Shown: positions 11,039-23,733, counted from the first letter of the stretch. The stretch is DNA of 27,498 nucleotides from Deinococcus sp. (GCF_030523985.1 NZ_JAUNHK010000029.1:1-27498), one strand, 5' to 3'. Notes: generated from the letters alone by a model not told the origin. Numbers and translations: made by a program.

Positions 11039-12775
11039 ATGCTCAAGCGCACCACTGTGGCCCTTCTCAGCCTCGCCCTGCTCGGCAGCGCCGTCGCCGC
11101 CCCCAAAAAAGTGACGGGGTACGGCTCCCTCGGCGTCACGAACGGCAAAGCAGGCGGCACGTTTACCTTGGCCCTCGGTGACAGCCCCCAGAGCCTCTTT
11201 TACTACGGCGCCATCGACAACAACCTCGGCCTGATTTCGCAGCAGCTCTTCGACGGGCTGGTCGAGTTCAACCTCGCCACCTACAAGCTCGAACCCGCGC
11301 TGGCCGAGAGCTGGACGGTCAGCAACGGCGGTAAGACCTACACCTTCAAACTGCGTCAGGGCGTCAAGTGGTCGGACGGACAGGCGTTCAACGCCGACGA
11401 CGTGGTCTTTACCTACAAGAACTTCATCATGAACCCCGAGGCCCGCGCTGGGGACGCCGGGAATTTCAAGCTCGACGGTCAGCCCGTGACCATCAAGAAG
11501 GTCAGCGACTACGTGGTGCAGTTCGACCTGCCCCGCGCCGCACCCGCCTTCCTGCTCCAGCAGCGGTACTTCATCATGCCGCAGCACAAGCTCGCCAAAT
11601 TCACCGGCGCGGACGTGAACAAGGCGTGGCCCACCAACGTGAACGAGGCCGACGTGGTCGGCACCGGCCCCTTCAAGCTCAGCAAGTACACGGCGGGGCA
11701 GAAAGTCACCCTGACCAAAAACCCCAACTACTGGAAGGTGGACGGCGCGGGCACCAAACTGCCTTACCTGAACACCCTCGAATTCCTGATTATTCGTGAC
11801 CCGCAGGCGCAGGTGTCGCAGTTCTTGGCGGGCAACCTCGACCAGCTCAACATTTCCGGCGCCCAGTTCCCCGACCTCAAGCAGAAGGAAGTGGCGGGCG
11901 GCAAGTTCAAGGTGCTGCGCTCCACGGCGCTGTTCGGCAGCCCGCCCTTCGTGGCCTACAACTTCGACGCCAAAGACCCCGCACTCGCCAAGCTGTTCAG
12001 CGACGTGCGCTTCCGCCGCGCCATGCAGAGTGCGCTCAACCGTGAACGCATCATCGACACCGTGTACAACGGCCTCGCCAGCCTGCCCGGTCACGGTGTG
12101 GCACCCGCCAACAAGGCGTTCTACGCCAACACCACCCGGCAGCTCGGCAGTTTCGACCTCGCCGCCGCGCACAAGGCGCTCGACGCGCTGGGCCTGAGCA
12201 AGAAAAACGGCGCGGGCACTCGCCTGCTGCCGGGCGGCAAGCCGCTGGAATTCGACCTGACCTACGGCACCGACTCGCCCGTGTACCCGCCGATGGCCGC
12301 CATCATTCAGAGCGATTTCGCCAAGGTGGGCGTCAAGGTCAACCTGAAGGGCATCCTGTCGAGCAAGCTGCTCTCGACGGGGCAGAGCGGCAACTGGGAA
12401 ATGATTCTGCACGCCTTCGGGGACCAGCCCGACCCCGAGCTGCGCCGCCCCATCTGGCAGCCCGGCGGGGCGCTGTACTACTGGCACCGCTCGCTGATGC
12501 CTGCTAAGGACGGGGACAAGCCCAACGTCGCCAAGATGTTCCCCTGGGAAAAAGAGATCTACAACATCTTCGACGACGCCTCGACCACGCCCGAAGCTTC
12601 CAAGCGCAAGGCGCTCTACACCCGCTGGCAGCTCAACTTTGCCCAGAACCTGCCGGTCACGCCCATCGCCAAGCCCGAAAACATCGGGGCCATCAGCGAC
12701 CGCTACGGCAACTACGTCTACAACCTCGGCGTGATTCCCGGCTACAACCCCGTGCCGCTGATTTTCCAGAAGTAA
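11039..12775 (+). CDS. ABC transporter solute-binding protein, family 5 (peptide/glycan type)
   Basis: A 578-residue secreted binding protein with a Sec signal peptide (MLKRTTVALLSLALLGSAVA, cleavage near residue 20). It has no lipobox cysteine, so it is periplasmic rather than lipid-anchored. The mature part starts with GGTFTLALGDSPQSL and contains ESWTVSNGGKTYTFKLRQGVKWSDGQAFNADDV, the family-5 extracellular solute-binding signature (DppA/OppA/MppA class). A GGAGG site precedes the ATG. It leads a plus-strand operon with two permeases and a glycosidase-like lipoprotein, divergent from gntR-anmK-murQ. A murein peptide or muropeptide ligand is inferred from context; sequence alone says only peptide- or oligosaccharide-type substrate. 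Confidence 0.92.
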   Translation: MLKRTTVALLSLALLGSAVAAPKKVTGYGSLGVTNGKAGGTFTLALGDSPQSLFYYGAIDNNLGLISQQLFDGLVEFNLATYKLEPALAESWTVSNGGKTYTFKLRQGVKWSDGQAFNADDVVFTYKNFIMNPEARAGDAGNFKLDGQPVTIKKVSDYVVQFDLPRAAPAFLLQQRYFIMPQHKLAKFTGADVNKAWPTNVNEADVVGTGPFKLSKYTAGQKVTLTKNPNYWKVDGAGTKLPYLNTLEFLIIRDPQAQVSQFLAGNLDQLNISGAQFPDLKQKEVAGGKFKVLRSTALFGSPPFVAYNFDAKDPALAKLFSDVRFRRAMQSALNRERIIDTVYNGLASLPGHGVAPANKAFYANTTRQLGSFDLAAAHKALDALGLSKKNGAGTRLLPGGKPLEFDLTYGTDSPVYPPMAAIIQSDFAKVGVKVNLKGILSSKLLSTGQSGNWEMILHAFGDQPDPELRRPIWQPGGALYYWHRSLMPAKDGDKPNVAKMFPWEKEIYNIFDDASTTPEASKRKALYTRWQLNFAQNLPVTPIAKPENIGAISDRYGNYVYNLGVIPGYNPVPLIFQK

Positions 12776-12798
12776 AGGAGCCGTGGGGCGTGGGCTGT

Positions 12799-12841
12799 GG
12801 GCCATGAGGCAAAAGACCTCGGCGCTCACGGCTCATGGCCC
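12799..12841. repeat. Intercistronic inverted repeat
   Basis: GGGCCATGAG (12799-12808) and CTCATGGCCC (12832-12841) form a perfect 10-bp stem around a 23-nt loop. It lies in the 75-bp gap between the binding-protein gene and the first permease. A hairpin here could protect the 5' cistron's mRNA and lower permease expression, as in other ABC operons. The TGGGCTGTGGGCC flavour could alternatively mark it as one of the small dispersed repeats of deinococcal genomes. Confidence 0.55.
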
Positions 12842-12850
12842 CTCCCCCGC

Positions 12851-13822
12851 ATGCTGAACTACACCATTCGCCGGATTCTCGGCATGATTCCCACGCTGCT
12901 GCTCATTTCGGTGATCTGTTTCGCCGTCATCAAGTTGCAGCCGGGGTCGTTCGTCGATCAGTACCTCGAAGACCCGCGTTTCTCGAAGGAAACGGTCGAA
13001 AACATTACCCGTCAACTCGGCCTGAACGAACCGGCCTGGAAGCAGTACCTCAACTGGATCACGGGCGTGGTGACGCGGCTGGATTTCGGCTATTCGTTCG
13101 CGTCGGGTGCGCCGGTCACGTCCATCATCGGGGAGCGGCTGGGCTGGACGGTCTTCATCGCCGGATTGACCCTGCTACTGACGTGGGTGATCGCCGTACC
13201 ACTCGGCATCTACACGGCGTTCAACCGCCACGGTGTTCCGGCCCAGATCGCCAATTTTCTGGGCTATGTGGGCCTCGCCATTCCCGACTTTCTGGCGGCG
13301 CTGCTGCTGGTGGTGCTGGTGCGGCAACTCGGCGGCACCAACGTGGGCGGCCTGTTCAGCCCCGACATGATCGACGCGCCGTGGTCGCTCGCCAAAGTCC
13401 TCGACCTGCTCGCGCACCTCTGGATTCCGGTGCTGGCGGTGGGCTTGGAAGGGGTGGCGGGCCTGATGCGCCAGATGCGGGCGAGTACCCTGGACGTGCT
13501 GGGGCAGGACTATGTCCGTACCGCCAAGGCCAAGGGACTGCCCCAGGGCCGCGTCGTCTGGAAGCACGCTGTGCGTAACGCCATCAATCCCCTCATCAGT
13601 CTGGCGGGCCTGAGCCTGCCCACGCTGATCAGCGGCACCATCATCATCTCCATCGTCATGAGCCTGCCCACCATCGGGCCGCTGCTCTACGACTCGCTGC
13701 TCAACAAGGACCAGTACACCGCCATGACCCTGCTGATGCTCTCGGCCTTCTTGCTGCTCATCGGCAACCTGCTCTCCGACCTCGCTCTGGCCTGGGCCGA
13801 CCCCCGCGTGAGGTACTCGTGA
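12851..13822 (+). CDS. ABC transporter permease, DppB/OppB type
   Basis: A 323-residue inner-membrane protein with about six hydrophobic segments, starting MLNYTIRRILGMIPTLLLIS, the classic DppB-type N-terminus. The cytoplasmic EAA loop that docks the ATPase is visible as DYVRTAKAKGLPQGRVVWKH followed by AVRNAINPL. The ATG at 12851 is preferred over an in-frame GTG at 12797 because it aligns with the usual family start. The GTG version would add residues encoded by the inverted repeat. No good ribosome site precedes either. It overlaps the next permease by 4 bp (GTGA). Confidence 0.93.
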   Translation: MLNYTIRRILGMIPTLLLISVICFAVIKLQPGSFVDQYLEDPRFSKETVENITRQLGLNEPAWKQYLNWITGVVTRLDFGYSFASGAPVTSIIGERLGWTVFIAGLTLLLTWVIAVPLGIYTAFNRHGVPAQIANFLGYVGLAIPDFLAALLLVVLVRQLGGTNVGGLFSPDMIDAPWSLAKVLDLLAHLWIPVLAVGLEGVAGLMRQMRASTLDVLGQDYVRTAKAKGLPQGRVVWKHAVRNAINPLISLAGLSLPTLISGTIIISIVMSLPTIGPLLYDSLLNKDQYTAMTLLMLSAFLLLIGNLLSDLALAWADPRVRYS

Positions 13823-14928
13823 CTCGCCTGGAAAGCCGGACACCGCTCCAGATGGCGTGGCGGCGCTACCGCAAGTCCAAGCCGGGCGTCCTCGCAGGCT
13901 GGGTGCTGATTGGCCTGTACCTGATGGCGCTGCTCTCACCGTTTCTCGCGCCCTACAACATCACCACCCAGCACGAGGGCTACGAATACCAGCGCCCGCA
14001 GGCGGTGCATGTCGTGCACGAGGGGCGGCTGATGCGGCCTTTCGTCTACGGCTCCAAGACCGAGCGCGACCCGGTGACGTTCGCCAAAAAGACCGTGCCC
14101 GACACGACCACGCCCGTTCCGATTCAGTTTTTCGTGAGCGGCGAACCCTATTCCTTCTACGGCGTGCAGACCGACCTGCACCTGTTCGGCGTTCCTGACG
14201 GGGAAAACGAATATGGCGAGACAGTTCCGCGCTACTTTTTCCCCTTCGGCACCGACCAACTGGGGCGCGACCTGTTCTCGCGCACGCTGGTGGGCGCACA
14301 GGTCAGCATGACGGTGGGCGTCATCGGGGTGCTGATTTCGTTCGCCATCGGCATCGTCATGGGCGGCATCAGCGGCTATTTCGGCGGCTGGGTGGACAGC
14401 CTGATTCAGCGCGTGGTGGAAGTGCTGCTCTCGTTTCCGCGCCTGCCTATCCTGCTCGCCCTCGCCACCCTGATTCCGGCCCGCTGGCCTTCGACCTGGG
14501 TGTACACCGGCATCGTGGCGGTGCTGGCTTTGATCGGCTGGGCCAGTCTCGCCCGCGTGGTGCGCGGTCAGGTGCTGTCGGCACGGGGGCTGGATTATGT
14601 GTCGGCGGCGCAGGCCCTCGGCGCGTCCAACCTACGCGTCATCCTGCGTCACATCATTCCCAACCTGAGTTCTTTTCTGCTGGTCACGGCGACCCTGGCC
14701 CTGCCTGGGTACATCCTGGGCGAAAGCACCCTCAGTTTTCTGGGGCTGGGCATCAAGGAACCCATGACCAGCTGGGGGCTGCTGCTGCGTGACGCCAGCA
14801 AGCTCGAAGTGGTGAGCAACTATCCCTGGCTGCTGTGGCCCGGCCTGTTCGTCTTCGTCAGTGTCCTCGCCTTCAACTTCATGGGCGACGCGCTGCGTGA
14901 CGCCGCCGATACCCAGAGCCGTTCGTGA
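13819..14928 (+). CDS. ABC transporter permease, DppC/OppC type
   Basis: A 369-residue membrane protein forming the second half of the importer channel. The N-terminus (SRTPLQMAWRRYRKSKPGVLAGWVLIGLYLMALLSPFLAPY) is of OppC type. A long periplasmic insertion of about 90 residues follows the first membrane segment and leads to FFPFGTDQLGRDLFSR. The EAA loop reads DYVSAAQALGASNLRVILRH. The start is a GTG coupled to the upstream permease stop. No ATP-binding subunit follows, so the transporter must borrow OppD/OppF-like ATPases encoded elsewhere. This longer-insertion type is otherwise normal for OppC relatives. Confidence 0.93.
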   Translation: MTRLESRTPLQMAWRRYRKSKPGVLAGWVLIGLYLMALLSPFLAPYNITTQHEGYEYQRPQAVHVVHEGRLMRPFVYGSKTERDPVTFAKKTVPDTTTPVPIQFFVSGEPYSFYGVQTDLHLFGVPDGENEYGETVPRYFFPFGTDQLGRDLFSRTLVGAQVSMTVGVIGVLISFAIGIVMGGISGYFGGWVDSLIQRVVEVLLSFPRLPILLALATLIPARWPSTWVYTGIVAVLALIGWASLARVVRGQVLSARGLDYVSAAQALGASNLRVILRHIIPNLSSFLLVTATLALPGYILGESTLSFLGLGIKEPMTSWGLLLRDASKLEVVSNYPWLLWPGLFVFVSVLAFNFMGDALRDAADTQSRS

Positions 14929-14973
14929 GCGTTTCATCTCTGCCGCATTTTTCCTGACTCAAGGAGGGATTTC

Positions 14974-16503
14974 ATGTCTCAGCGCACCCCGGCCCGCCTC
15001 GCTCTCGCCGCCCTTTCTGCTCTACTACTCGCCGCCTGCGACCAGCGGCCCGCGCCCGAACCCGAACTCACTGCCCCCGGCACCAGCGGGGAAGTGCGCG
15101 GGCTGTGGGTGGACGCTTTCGGCCCCGGCATCAAGACGCCCGAGGAAGTCACGCAACTGGTGGACACCGCCCGCCGCGCCAACATCAACACGCTGATGGT
15201 GCAGGTGGGGCGGCGCGGCGATTGCTACTGCAACAACGCCGCCATGCCTCGCACCGACGACTCCGCCGTGGCTGAGAATTTCGACCCGCTGGCCGACGTG
15301 ATCGCCAAGGCGCACGCCCAGAACATCCGCGTCTATGCCTGGATCATCACCACCGCCATCTGGAACAGCACCACGCCACCCAAGAGTGCCGAGCACGCCT
15401 TCAACCGGCACGGGCTGGCAGCGACGGGGCGCGACAACTGGCTGATGGTCAAGGTAGACGGGACGGTGCGGGGAGGCAACGACTGGCTGCTGGACCCCGG
15501 TCATCCTGACGCCGCCGAGTACATCAAGAACATGTACGTGTCGGTAGCAAAAAACTACGACGTGGACGGCGTGCAGTTTGACCGGGTGCGCTACACCGAC
15601 TACAACCCGGCAGCAGGCGGCCCGAACGTGTGGGGCTACAACCCCACGGCGCTGGAACGCTACCGCACTGAAACGGGCGCGACCGGAACGCCCGACCCTG
15701 CCGACCCGCAGTGGAGCGCGTGGCGTCGGCAGCAGGTCACCAATCTGGTGCGCGAAACGGCCCTGGCAGTCAAGGCCGTCAAGCCCGGCGTGGCCGTCAG
15801 CGCCGCGACCATCACCTACGGCGCAGGCCCGGCGGACGAGGCCGCCTTCACCAGCAGCCGTCCCTACGCCGAGGTGCTGCAAGACTGGCTGAGCTGGGTC
15901 AAACTCGGCTACCTCGACCAGAACGTGATGATGAACTACAAGCGCGACTTCGTGGCCGACCAGGCCCTGTGGTTCGACCAGTGGAACAGCTTCGCCGCCG
16001 CCCTGAAGGCCAAGTACCCCCTTACCGAGCAGGTCAGCGGCGCGGCCATCTACCTCAACGATCAGGTCAGCACCGTCAATCAGGTCAAGAAAGCGCAGGC
16101 GGCGGGCCTGGGCTGGGCCGGATACTCCTACCGCACGCCCGATAAGGACGTGAACGCCGGAACCCGCACCAAGGAGCAGGTCTGGCCCGAACTGGCCCCC
16201 AAGCTGACCACCGAAGCGGGCGCTCCCTTCCCGACCTTTGTGGCCCGCACGGGCACGCCCGCCAGCACCCTGCGCGGCCTGAGCGGGCGCGTGGTGGCGA
16301 GTGTGCCCGGCAACCACACAGCCGAGCTGCGAAACGCAGGGGGTGAGGTCGTCGCCACCGCTGCCACCGACGGTTCCGGGCGCTACGGCTTTCTGAATGT
16401 GCCGCAAGGCCGCCTGAGCGTCTGGGTGGACGGCCGACTTGTGCAGCAAGTGCGGGGCGAAACGGGCCGGGTCGTGCCGCTGATGGACATTACGCTGCCC
16501 TGA
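14974..16503 (+). CDS. GHL10/YngK-type glycosyl hydrolase-like lipoprotein
   Basis: A 509-residue predicted lipoprotein: the signal peptide ends in LLLAAC with lipidation at Cys22. The catalytic-like domain runs from about residue 40 to 380: EVRGLWVDAFGPGIKTPEEV, NINTLMVQVGRRGD, IRVYAWIITT, WLLDPGHPDAAEYI, then DVDGVQFDRVRYTDY, a barrel strand-end pattern of the GHL10 (DUF187) family. E. coli DigH in this family cleaves glycan strands stripped of peptides. The last 80 residues look like a carboxypeptidase-regulatory-like beta domain (SGRVVASVPGNHTAELRNAG). An AAGGAGGG site precedes the ATG, 45 bp after the permease. Anchored in the envelope beside an importer and MurNAc enzymes, it may trim murein for uptake; that substrate is inferred. 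Confidence 0.85.
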   Translation: MSQRTPARLALAALSALLLAACDQRPAPEPELTAPGTSGEVRGLWVDAFGPGIKTPEEVTQLVDTARRANINTLMVQVGRRGDCYCNNAAMPRTDDSAVAENFDPLADVIAKAHAQNIRVYAWIITTAIWNSTTPPKSAEHAFNRHGLAATGRDNWLMVKVDGTVRGGNDWLLDPGHPDAAEYIKNMYVSVAKNYDVDGVQFDRVRYTDYNPAAGGPNVWGYNPTALERYRTETGATGTPDPADPQWSAWRRQQVTNLVRETALAVKAVKPGVAVSAATITYGAGPADEAAFTSSRPYAEVLQDWLSWVKLGYLDQNVMMNYKRDFVADQALWFDQWNSFAAALKAKYPLTEQVSGAAIYLNDQVSTVNQVKKAQAAGLGWAGYSYRTPDKDVNAGTRTKEQVWPELAPKLTTEAGAPFPTFVARTGTPASTLRGLSGRVVASVPGNHTAELRNAGGEVVATAATDGSGRYGFLNVPQGRLSVWVDGRLVQQVRGETGRVVPLMDITLP

Positions 16504-16512
16504 GCGGCAAGG

Positions 16513-16550
16513 AAACGCGGGCCGGGAAACCTTCATCCCGGCCCGCGTTT
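16513..16550. terminator. Bidirectional terminator
   Basis: A perfect inverted repeat has 14-bp arms (16513-16526 and 16537-16550) around a 10-nt loop. The arms begin with AAA and end with TTT, so either transcript ends in a GC-rich stem followed by U residues. It sits between two convergent genes whose stop codons are only about 55 bp apart and should end both. Confidence 0.85.
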
Positions 16551-16558
16551 GCATAGCG

Positions 16559-18910
<2,352 letters not shown>

Positions 18911-18950
18911 CGCTTGCCCCCCCGCCTGGAAAAATTTGGATGTGCCCCAT

Positions 18951-18956
18951 GTTATA
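18951..18956 (-). promoter_or_regulatory. Candidate -10 box for the acylase gene
   Basis: The minus strand reads TATAAC here, about 40 nt before the chosen TTG start at 18910. There is no convincing -35 hexamer 16-18 bp upstream. If correct, the GTG at 19012 cannot be the start. Confidence 0.3.
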
Positions 18957-19057
18957 CGCCCCGCTTCCCTATGAAGCTGGGCTGGCTTTCCGAGACGACC
19001 CCGTTGGCGCACCGTTTAGAGAATGGGGGGAGGGTCACGGGGCTACCCGCGTCCCTC

Positions 19058-19070
19058 TAGACTGGCAAGT
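19058..19070 (+). promoter_or_regulatory. -10 box of a leaderless promoter
   Basis: TAGACT (19058-19063) is followed by exactly 7 nt and then the GTG at 19071, so transcription would begin at or within a base of the start codon. This geometry is the known leaderless-mRNA arrangement in Deinococcus. There is no ribosome site before the GTG, which agrees. Confidence 0.6.
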
Positions 19071-19883
19071 GTGAAGGCTGTCACGCACAAGCCTGCCGTC
19101 TGCCCTTCGGCTGCCCCGCAACTCCTGCTCCGGTCGCTGGGGCAGGCAGACGTGCTTCTCGACGGTCAGAGTGTGGTGTGGCCCGCCCGCAGCGCCGAGG
19201 AGCTGATGTGGTTCCTGCACGCCCACCCCGAGGGCAAGTACCGCCATGACATCGTGGCGCAGCTCTGGGAACTGGAGGACACCCCGGCGGCGGCCAACCG
19301 CTTCCGGGTGGCGCTGCACCGCCTGCGAACCGCGCTGGGCCGCCCCGACGCGGTCGTGGAGCAGGCCGGGCGTTACCTGCTTCATCCGGAAGTGGTCGCC
19401 ACCAGCGACACCTACGCCCTGCACCGCGCCCTGCGCGAAGCCCAGCAGGTGGACAGCCCCCACGCCCGCGAGGAACTGCTGCGTCAGGCGCTGGCGAGTG
19501 CCGAGGGCGAGTACCTGCCGCACCTTCAGGGCGAGTGGGTCGAGGCGGCGCGGCAGCAGCACCGCTCGGTCATCGTGGCAGGCTACCTGACGCTTGCAGA
19601 ACTGCACTGCGCGGCCCGTGAGTGCCCACTGGCGGCGCAGGCCCTGGTGCGGGCGGCGGGGCACGACCCCCTCATCGGCGAAGACCACCACCAGCGCCTG
19701 ATGGCCTGCCTGAGTATGACCCGCGACAAATACGCCGCCATCGAGCATTACCGCCGCTACCGCTATTTTCTGGCGAACGAGGTGGGCGACACCCCCATGC
19801 CCGACACCGAGGAACTCGCCGAACGCATCAAGGCGGGCGAAAAGCTGTGTGTGGCGGCTCCTTTTCAGCCGCAAACGTCCTGA
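19071..19883 (+). CDS. BTAD/SARP-like transcriptional regulator
   Basis: A 270-residue protein. Residues 1-95 look like an OmpR-type winged helix (LLRSLGQADVLLDGQSVVWP, then AAANRFRVALHRLRTALG). The rest is a bacterial transcriptional activator domain, a TPR-like helical repeat unit containing EGEYLPHLQGEWVEAARQQ and YAAIEHYRRYRYFLANEVG. It lacks the AAA/NTPase domain of large SARPs. The GTG at 19071 is preferred over the ATG at 19023 because of the leaderless -10 box. It is divergent from the penicillin-acylase gene, which it may control; that is inference from position. The signal it responds to is unknown. Confidence 0.8.
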   Translation: MKAVTHKPAVCPSAAPQLLLRSLGQADVLLDGQSVVWPARSAEELMWFLHAHPEGKYRHDIVAQLWELEDTPAAANRFRVALHRLRTALGRPDAVVEQAGRYLLHPEVVATSDTYALHRALREAQQVDSPHAREELLRQALASAEGEYLPHLQGEWVEAARQQHRSVIVAGYLTLAELHCAARECPLAAQALVRAAGHDPLIGEDHHQRLMACLSMTRDKYAAIEHYRRYRYFLANEVGDTPMPDTEELAERIKAGEKLCVAAPFQPQTS

Positions 19884-19914
19884 ATGGGGGGCCGGGAACA
19901 GGGCAGGATTGGGC

Positions 19915-19927
19915 TACACTCGCCCGC
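19915..19927 (+). promoter_or_regulatory. -10 box of a leaderless promoter
   Basis: TACACT (19915-19920) lies 7 nt before the ATG at 19928, the same geometry as at 19058. No Shine-Dalgarno sequence is present. It supports the ATG at 19928 as the start of the peptidase and independent transcription from the upstream regulator. Confidence 0.6.
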
Positions 19928-21673
<1,746 letters not shown>

Positions 21674-21741
21674 GTCGGCCTTCTTCCCCTACGCCTTCTC
21701 TGCCTGCCGCACTGCGGGGGCGCACGCTGGCGTCGCTGCTG

Positions 21742-23241
21742 GTGCGCCCGCTGCTGCCCCCGCTGCTGGTGCTGGCCCTGGTGACCCTGGGCATCGTGAC
21801 CAGTTTCAACCTCAGTGCCGCCAGTGCCCACTACGCCGACAACTCGCAGGCCCGGCTGCTGCGGCTGCGGCTGATGCTGACCGACATCGCCCAGATGGAA
21901 AACGGGCAGCGCGGCTACGTCATTACGGGGCGGGAAAGTGTACTGAAGCCGTATCTGGAAGCCCGGCAGAGCTTCAGGCGTCATGTCGGGGAATACCGGG
22001 ACCTCATCATCACCGAGCGGCAGCACACCCGCATAGACCGTGTGGTGGCGCTCGTCGAGCGCTGGGAGCGCGAGGCGGCGCAGCCCGAAATCGCCGCCCG
22101 CCGCGAGTCGCTCGACGCGGCAGTGGCGCGAATAGCCGGAGGCCGGGGCGAAAAACTCTCGGGCGAGGCCCGCGCCGTGCTGTTCGCCATGCTGGACGCC
22201 GAAAACGAACGGCTGACAGGAGCGCTCAGGAGCAGTAACCAGTCGCTGCTGCGGGTGCGGTGGCTGACCCCGCTGGGGCTGCTGCTGTGTCTCGCGCTGC
22301 TGGCGCTGGCGCTGCGCCGGGCCATCGAGACGCTGGAAGCGAATATCGAGCAGCTGACCGGCGGCACCCGGCAAATCGCGGCGGGCGAGTACGGGCAGCG
22401 CCTCACACCTCTCGGCATCCGCGAGTTCGACCTGCTGGGCCAGCAGTTCAACCGCATGGCGGCAACGATTGAGCAGCGCCAGCGCGAACTCGAAGCCCGC
22501 AGCCTGGCTTTGCAGCAGGTCAACGAGAGCCTGCAGCGCAGCAACCACGAACTCGAACGCTTCGCCTACGTCGCCAGCCACGACCTACAGGAGCCGCTAC
22601 GGACCATCGGCAGCTACACCGAACTGATTGCCAAGCGTTATGGCGGCAAACTCGACGAGCGCGGCGAGCGGTACATCGCATTCACCATCTCCGCCACCCA
22701 TCGCCTCAAGAACCTGATTCAGGATCTGCTGGTCTTTTCGCGGGCACGCCGCACGGGGCGCGAGTTCGGCCCGGTGGACATGAACGCGCTGCTCGGCGAG
22801 GTGGCGGGCGACCTCGAAACCCGGCTGTCCGAGGTGGGTGGGCAGCTTGAGGTCGGGCCGCTCCCCCACGTTCAGGGCAACCCGGAACTGCTGCACCATA
22901 TTTTCCTGAATCTGCTGGGCAACGCCCTCAAATTCCGTGACCCGCAGCGCCCGCCCCAGGTCAGCGTGCGGGCCGAGCCGGAGGGCGAGATGTGGCGGTT
23001 TTCCGTGCAGGACAACGGCATCGGCATCGAAGCCGAGTATCATGAGCGCATCTTCGAAATCTTTCAGCGCCTGCATGGGGTGGGCGAATATGAGGGCAGT
23101 GGAATTGGCCTGGCTGTCACGCGCAGCGCCGTCGAGCAGCACGGCGGGCGCATCTGGCTGGTCAGCCAACCGGGACAGGGCACCACGTTCTTCTTTACAC
23201 TGCCAAGCGCGGTCAAGCCGCAGACGGAGCAAGCGACATGA
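21742..23241 (+). CDS. CHASE3-domain sensor histidine kinase
   Basis: A 499-residue membrane kinase. Transmembrane segment 1 is near 4-26. A CHASE3 sensor follows, with its conserved ENGQRGYVITGRE at 53-65. Transmembrane segment 2 is near 175-192. HAMP covers about 193-245 and a coiled linker about 245-272. The HisKA box RFAYVASHDLQEPL has phospho-acceptor His280. The ATPase domain shows LLHHIFLNLLGNALKFRD (N box), DNGIGI and GSGIGLAV (G boxes). The GTG at 21742 is the first ordinary start. A CTG at 21670 would sit 8 nt after an AGGAG and overlap the M3 stop, so a rare CTG start is possible. It overlaps the response-regulator gene by 4 bp. The signal is unknown. Confidence 0.92.
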   Translation: MRPLLPPLLVLALVTLGIVTSFNLSAASAHYADNSQARLLRLRLMLTDIAQMENGQRGYVITGRESVLKPYLEARQSFRRHVGEYRDLIITERQHTRIDRVVALVERWEREAAQPEIAARRESLDAAVARIAGGRGEKLSGEARAVLFAMLDAENERLTGALRSSNQSLLRVRWLTPLGLLLCLALLALALRRAIETLEANIEQLTGGTRQIAAGEYGQRLTPLGIREFDLLGQQFNRMAATIEQRQRELEARSLALQQVNESLQRSNHELERFAYVASHDLQEPLRTIGSYTELIAKRYGGKLDERGERYIAFTISATHRLKNLIQDLLVFSRARRTGREFGPVDMNALLGEVAGDLETRLSEVGGQLEVGPLPHVQGNPELLHHIFLNLLGNALKFRDPQRPPQVSVRAEPEGEMWRFSVQDNGIGIEAEYHERIFEIFQRLHGVGEYEGSGIGLAVTRSAVEQHGGRIWLVSQPGQGTTFFFTLPSAVKPQTEQAT

Positions 23242-23681
23242 AGACAATCGAGATTCTGCTGGTCGAAGATAACCCCGCCGACGTGATGCTGACCGAAGAG
23301 GCCTTTGAGGAGGCCGACTTTCCCCATCGCCTGCACGTGGCCCGCGACGGTGTGGAGGCGATGGCCTTTTTGCGGCATGAAGGCGGGTATGCCGACGCCC
23401 CCGCGCCGCACGTCATCCTGATGGACCTCAACATGCCCCGCCTGAGTGGGCTCGAAACCCTCGACATTCTCAAGGTGGACGAGAAACTGCGGCACATCCC
23501 GGTCATCGTGCTGACCACTTCCCGCGCCGAGGAGGACGTGTGGCGCAGCTACAAGCTCCACGCCAACGCCTATATTCCCAAACCCGTGTCCATCAGCGAG
23601 TTTGTCGAAGTCATCCGCTCCTTCGAGCAGTTCTGGTTCACGGTGGCGGCGCTGCCCACCACCCCGCAAAACGGAAACTGA
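23238..23681 (+). CDS. Single-domain response regulator
   Basis: A 147-residue receiver domain with no output domain. The acidic pocket is Glu10-Asp11, the phospho-acceptor is Asp63 in ILMDLNMPRLSG, the switch Thr is in VIVLTTSRAEED (about 93) and the conserved Lys is in AYIPKPVS (115). It resembles the Rcp1 type that partners bacteriophytochrome-like kinases. The ATGA overlap with the kinase gene makes it the cognate partner. Since it has no DNA-binding part, it probably passes phosphate on or acts by protein contact. Confidence 0.95.
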   Translation: MKTIEILLVEDNPADVMLTEEAFEEADFPHRLHVARDGVEAMAFLRHEGGYADAPAPHVILMDLNMPRLSGLETLDILKVDEKLRHIPVIVLTTSRAEEDVWRSYKLHANAYIPKPVSISEFVEVIRSFEQFWFTVAALPTTPQNGN

Positions 23682-23733
23682 ACCTGCTGGCTCCGCTCTC
23701 CCCTGTCACGCGCCAAAATCTTTCCCCACGGAC

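Noticed and set aside
10997..12829. 610-codon minus-strand open frame opposite the solute-binding protein
   Set aside because: The plus-strand gene has a signal peptide, a ribosome site and family-5 motifs. The opposite frame shows no recognisable domain and comes from third-position GC bias.
15025..16554. Long minus-strand frame opposite the GHL10 lipoprotein
   Set aside because: It is a shadow of a gene with a lipobox, a strong ribosome site and GHL10 motifs, and it would start inside the terminator stem.
18911..19012. GTG at 19012 as the start of the acylase
   Set aside because: It has no ribosome site, would place a TATAAC box in the coding region and gives a Arg/Gln-rich extension before the signal anchor. 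It cannot be fully excluded.
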